A stretch of DNA of 64,000 bases from Galaxea fascicularis (Eukaryota > Cnidaria > Anthozoa > Scleractinia > Euphylliidae). Both the position numbers and the translations under genes were made by a program. This document shows, piece by piece, positions 59,101 to 64,000 of the stretch. The stretch is taken from positions 2,585,231 to 2,649,230 of the forward strand of contig OX419346.1 in NCBI GenBank assembly GCA_948470475.1. The letters run 5' to 3'. The stretch's first letter is position 1. Every line of letters starts with the position of its first letter. Under the pieces are notes generated by a model. The model was not told the origin of the DNA, did not search any database, and was given only the letters and a program-made list of their open reading frames with translations.

Positions 59101-62100
59101 CCTTTGGGTTTTGGTCAAAATTTCAACTTTGCTGAAATCTTGCACACAGCTCAAATAAGAAGAGAAATAATGTTTTGGGAGTTTTTAGAAGCATTTCAAC
59201 ATCATTTCTAGACTCCTCTTTGAACTAGGCAAACTTTCAGCCAAATTCCAAATTTGACCCAAAACTGGCCAAAAGCATGGGTTAACCCCTTTGGGTTTTG
59301 GTCAAAATTTCAACGTTGCTGAAATCTTGCACACAGCTCAAATAAGAAGAGAAAAAATGTTTTGGGAGTTTTTAGAAGCATTTCAACATCATTTCTAGAC
59401 TCCTCTTTGAACTAGGCAAACTTTCAGCCAAATTCCAAATTTGACCCAGAAGCATTTCAACATCATTTCTAGACTCCTCTTTGAACTAGGCAAACTTTCA
59501 GCCAAATTCCAAATTTGACCCAAAACTGGCCAAAAGCATGGGTTAACCCCTTTGGGTTTTGGTCAAAATTTCAACTTTGCTGAAATCTTGCAAACAGCTC
59601 AAATAAGAAGAGAAATAATGTTTTGGGAGTTTTTAGAAGCATTTCAACATCATTTCTAGACTCCTCTTTGAACTAGGCAAACTTTCAGCCAAATTCCAAA
59701 TTTGACCCATGGGTTAACCCCTTTGGGTTTTGGTCAAAATTTCAACTTTGCTGAAATCTTGCACACAGCTCAAATAAGAAGAGAAATAATGTTTTGGGAG
59801 TTTTTAGAAGCATTTCAACATCATTTCTAGACTCCTCTTTGAACTAGGCAAACTTTCAGCCAAATTCCAAATTTGACCCAAAACTGGCCAAAAGCATGGG
59901 TTAACCCCTTTGGGTTTTGGTCAAAATTTCAACTTTGCTGAAATCTTGCACACAGCTCAAATAAGAAGAGAAATAATGTTTTGGGAGTTTTTAGAAGCAT
60001 TTCAACATCATTTCTAGACTCCTCTTTGAACTAGGCAAACGTTCAGCCAAATTCCAAATTTGACCCAAAACTGGCCAAAAGCATGGGTTAACCCCTTTGG
60101 GTTTTGGTCAAAATTTCAACTTTGCTGAAATCTTGGACACAGCTCAAATAAGAAGAGAAATAATGTTTTGGGAGTTTTTAGAAGCATTTCAACATCATTT
60201 CTAGACTCCTCTTTGAACTAGGCAAACTTTCAGCCAAATTCCAAATTTGACCCAAAACTGGCCAAAAGCATGGGTTAACCCCTTTGGGTTTTGGTCAAAA
60301 TTTCAACTTTGCTGAAATCTTGCACACAGCTCAAATAAGAAGAGAAATAATGTTTTGGGAGTTTTTAGAAGCATTTCAACATCATTTCTAGACTCCTCTT
60401 TGAACTAGGCAAACTTTCAGCCAAATTCCAAATTTGACCCAAAACTGGCCAAAAGCATGGGTTAACCCCTTTGGGTTTTGGTCAAAATTTCAAGGTTGCT
60501 AAAATCTTGCACACAGCTCAAATAAGAAGAGAAATAATGTTTTGGGAGTTTTTAGAAGCATTTCAACATCATTTCTAGACTCCTCTTTGAACTAGGCAAA
60601 CTTTCGGCCAAATTCCAAATTTGACCCAAAACTGGCCAAAAGCATGGGTTAGCCCCTTTGGGTTTTGGTCAAAATTTCAACTTTGCTGAAATCTTGCACA
60701 CAGCTCAAATAAGAAGAGAAATAATGTTTTGGGAGTTTTTAGAAGCATTTCAACATCATTTCTAGACTCCTCTTTGAACTAGGCAAACTTTCAGCCAAAT
60801 TCCAAATTTGACCCAAAACTGGCCAAAAGCATGGGTTAACCCCTTTGGGTTTTGGTCAAAATTTCAACTTTGCTGAAATCTTGCACACAGCTCAAATAAG
60901 AAGAGAAATAATGTTTTGGGAGTTTTTAGAAGCGTTTCAACATCATTTCTAGACTCCTCTTTGAACTAGGCAAACTTTCAGCCAAATTCCAAATTTGACC
61001 CAAAACTGGCCAAAAGCATGGGTTAACCCCTTTGGGTTTTGGTCAAAATTTCAACTTTGCTGAAATCTTGCACACAGCTCAAATAAGAAGAGAAATAATG
61101 TTTTGGGAGTTTTTAGAAGCATTTCAACATCATTTCTAGACTCCTCTTTGAACTAGGCAAACTTTCAGCCAAATTCCAAATTTGACCCAAAACTGGCCAA
61201 AAGCATGGGTTAACCCCTTTGGGTTTTGGTCAAAATTTCAACGTTGCTGAAATCTTGCACACAGCTCAAATAAGAAGAGAAATAATGTTTTTGGAGTTTT
61301 TAGAAGCATTTCAACATCATTTCTAGACTCCTCTTTGAACTAGGCAAACTTTCAGCCAAATTCCAAATTTGACCCAAAACTGGCCAAAAGCATGGGTTAA
61401 CCCCTTTGGGTTTTGGTCAAAATTTCAACTTTGCTGAAATCTTGCACACAGCTCAAATAAGAAGAGAAATAATGTTTTGGGAGTTTTTAGAAGCATTTCA
61501 ACATCATTTCTAGACTCCTCTTTGAACTAGGCAAACTTTCAGCCAAATTCCAAATTTGACCCAAAACTGGCCAAAAGCATGGGTTAACCCCTTTGGGTTT
61601 TGGTCAAAATTTCAACGTTGCTGAAATCTTGCAAACAGCTCAAATAAGAAGAGAAATAATGTTTTGGGAGTTTTTAGAAGCATTTCAACATCATTTCTAG
61701 ACTCCTCTTTGAACTAGGCAAACTTTCAGCCAAATTCCAAATTTGACCCAAAACTGGCCAAAAGCATGGGTTAACCCCTTTGGGTTTTGGTCAAAATTTC
61801 AACGTTGCTGAAATCTTGCAAACAGCTCAAATAAGAAGAGAAATAATGTTTTGGGAGTTTTTAGAAGCATTTCAACATCATTTCTAGACTCCTCTTTGAA
61901 CTAGGCAAACTTTCAGCCAAATTCCAAATTTGACCCAAAACTGGCCAAAAGCATGGGTTAACCCCTTTGGGTTTTGGTCAAAATTTCAACTTTGCTGAAA
62001 TCTTGCACACAGCTCAAATAAGAAGAGAAATAATGTTTTGGGAGTTTTTAGAAGCATTTCAACATCATTTCTAGACTCCTCTTTGAACTAGGCAAACTTT

Positions 62101-64000
62101 CAGCCAAATTCCAAATTTGACCCAAAACTGGCCAAAAGCATGGGTTAACCCCTTTGGGTTTTGGTCAAAATTTCAACTTTGCTGAAATCTTGCACACAGC
62201 TCAAATAAGAAGAGAAATAATGTTTTGGGAGTTTTTAGAAGCATTTCAACATCATTTCTAGACTCCTCTTTGAACTAGGCAAACTTTCAGCCAAATTCCA
62301 AATTTGACCCAAAACTGGCCAAAAGCATGGGTTAACCCCTTTGGGTTTTGGTCAAAATTTCAACTTTGCTGAAATCTTGCACACAGCTCAAATAAGAAGA
62401 GAAATAATGTTTTGGGAGTTTTTAGAAGCATTTCAACATCATTTCTAGACTCCTCTTTGAACTAGGCAAACTTTCAGCCAAATTCCAAATTTGACCCAAA
62501 ACTGGCCAAAAGCATGGGTTAACCCCTTTGGGTTTTGGTCCAAATTTCAACTTTGCTGAAATCTTGCACACAGCTCAAATAAGAAGAGAAATAATGTTTT
62601 GGGAGTTTTTAGAAGCATTTCAACATCATTTCTAGACTCCTCTTTGAACTAGGCAAACTTTCAGCCAAATTCCAAATTTGACCCAAAACTGGCCAAAAGC
62701 ATGGGTTAACCCCTTTGGGTTTTGGTCAAAATTTCAACGTTGCTGAAATCTTGCACACAGCTCAAATAAGAAGAGAAATAATGTTTTGGGAGTTTTTAGA
62801 AGCATTTCAACATCATTTCTAGACTCCTCTTTGAACTAGGCAAACTTTCGGCCAAATTCCAAATTTGACCCAAAACTGGCCAAAAGCATGGGTTAACCCC
62901 TTTGGGTTTTGGTCCAAATTTCAACTTTGCTGAAATCTTGCACACAGCTCAAATAAGAAGAGAAATAATGTTTTTGGAGTTTTTAGAAGCATTTCAACAT
63001 CATTTCTAGACTCCTCTTTGAACTAGGCAAACTTTCAGCCAAATTCCAAATTTGACCCAAAACTGGCCAAAAGCATGGGTTAACCCCTTTGGGTTTTGGT
63101 CAAAATTTCAACTTTGCTGAAATCTTGCACACAGCTCAAATAAGAAGAGAAATAATGTTTTGGGAGTTTTTAGAAGCATTTCAACATCATTTCTAGACTC
63201 CTCTTTGAACTAGGCAAACTTTCAGCCAAATTCCAAATTTGACCCAAAACTGGCCAAAAGCATGGGTTAACCCCTTTGGGTTTTGGTCAAAATTTCAACG
63301 TTGCTGAAATCTTGGACACAGCTCAAATAAGAAGAGAAATAATGTTTTGGGAGTTTTTAGAAGCATTTCAACATCATTTCTAGACTCCTCTTTGAACTAG
63401 GCAAACTTTCAGCCAAATTCCAAATTTGACCCAAAACTGGCCAAAAGCATGGGTTAACCCCTTTGGGTTTTGGTCAAAATTTCAACGTTGCTGAAATCTT
63501 GCAAACAGCTCAAATAAGAAGAGAAATAATGTTTTGGGAGTTTTTAGAAGCATTTCAACATCATTTCTAGACTCCTCTTTGAACTAGGCAAACTTTCAGC
63601 CAAATTCCAAATTTGACCCAAAACTGGCCAAAAGCATGGGTTAACCCCTTTGGGTTTTGGTCAAAATTTCAACGTTGCTGAAATCTTGCAAACAGCTCAA
63701 ATAAGAAGAGAAATAATGTTTTGGGAGTTTTTAGAAGCATTTCAACATCATTTCTAGACTCCTCTTTGAACTAGGCAAACTTTCAGCCAAATTCCAAATT
63801 TGACCCAAAACTGGCCAAAAGCATGGGTTAACCCCTTTGGGTTTTGGTCAAAATTTCAACTTTGCTGAAATCTTGCACACAGCTCAAATAAGAAGAGAAA
63901 TAATGTTTTGGGAGTTTTTAGAAGCATTTCAACATCATTTCTAGACTCCTCTTTGAACTAGGCAAACTTTCAGCCAAATTCCAAATTTGACCCAAAACTG
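50116..64000 (+). repeat. most homogeneous part of the satellite array
   Basis: Here nearly all monomers are full 187-bp copies that differ only at a few sites, mainly CAACTTTGC/CAACGTTGC and GCACACAG/GCAAACAG. The 173- and 154-bp forms are absent. A long-range duplication is visible: CTTTCGGCC followed by GGGTTAGCCCC at about 56246-56295 and again 4359 bp later. Confidence 0.85.
59440..59470 (+). repeat. deletion junction between monomers
   Basis: TTTGACCCA runs straight into GAAGCATTTCAAC, dropping the greater part of a monomer from the middle of one unit to the middle of the next. A second irregular junction near 59707 (GACCCATGGGTTAA) has lost about 16 bp. Confidence 0.85.

Larger units (their letters stand above)
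20001..64000 (+). repeat. 187-bp satellite array, about 240 monomers, open at right end
   Basis: The unit begins TTAACCCCTTTGGGTTTTGG and repeats every 187 bp (for example 20001, 20188, 20375, 20562) with the same orientation throughout and no transposon or gene inserted. Allowing for shortened copies, I estimate about 240 monomers. Each unit holds the palindrome GGGTTAACCC, the dyad TTTTGGTCAAAA, and CAAATTCCAAATTTG. Open frames are short because 187 is not a multiple of 3 and both strands carry stops. The monomer length is near nucleosome-repeat size, as in many centromeric satellites, but no CENP-B-box-like motif was seen. Function unknown. Confidence 0.97.

Noticed and set aside
20001..64000. 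CRISPR-like array
   Set aside because: The repeats are contiguous 187-bp units with no unique spacers, in a eukaryotic genome.
20001..64000. CENP-B box or known centromere motif in the monomer
   Set aside because: Looked for a TTCG....CGGGA-type motif in the consensus and saw none.

Overview
The window is eukaryotic, most likely animal. It has a multi-exon gene with GT-AG introns in consistent phase, a CR1/L2-like LINE relic, tRNA-derived SINE-like elements, several MITE-like elements with terminal inverted repeats, and a very large satellite array. Several dispersed repeats (the tRNA-headed SINE near 3.1-3.3 kb and the ~104-bp intronic repeat near 3.7-4.1 kb) look to me like families seen in anthozoan (stony coral / sea anemone) genomes. 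That is recall, not a search result, so 'cnidarian, probably coral' is an inference.

Region 1 (1-6965, + strand): the 3' part of one protein gene. Nine exons can be joined in frame into about 280 codons ending in TAA. They encode the end of a PH domain, a complete FYVE zinc finger with all eight Cys ligands, a charged linker and a C-terminal PH domain. This order (PH-FYVE-PH) is that of the FGD family of Cdc42 exchange factors; the catalytic DH domain would lie upstream of the window. The introns carry SINE-like elements, a fold-back insertion with a 14-bp target duplication, a ~104-bp tandem repeat and (GAT/GAC)n microsatellites.

Region 2 (6966-19831): gene-poor and repeat-rich. It holds a MITE bearing six AGGTCA half-sites, a second short TIR element, a degraded minus-strand LINE with a MITE inserted in its RT gene, a possible decayed two-exon transcript, a 157-bp tandem array of alternating A/B monomers interrupted by a 399-bp PIF/Harbinger-like MITE (TTA duplication), a 45-bp-arm hairpin, and imperfect 210-270-bp repeats.

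Region 3 (19832-64000, two thirds of the window): one uninterrupted head-to-tail satellite with a 187-bp monomer, about 240 copies, running off the right edge. Its left edge is made of diverged partial monomers. Inside are two shortened monomer forms (173 and 154 bp) and large higher-order duplications: a 6657-bp tandem block present nearly twice, a second block with an offset of 4585 then 4787 bp, and a third with an offset of 4359 then 4172 bp. The right 17 kb is the most homogeneous. The layout, gene then transposon-rich zone then diverged satellite edge then homogenised satellite, is what a euchromatin-to-heterochromatin (perhaps pericentromeric) boundary looks like. Centromere function cannot be read from sequence alone. 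I found no protein gene inside the array.
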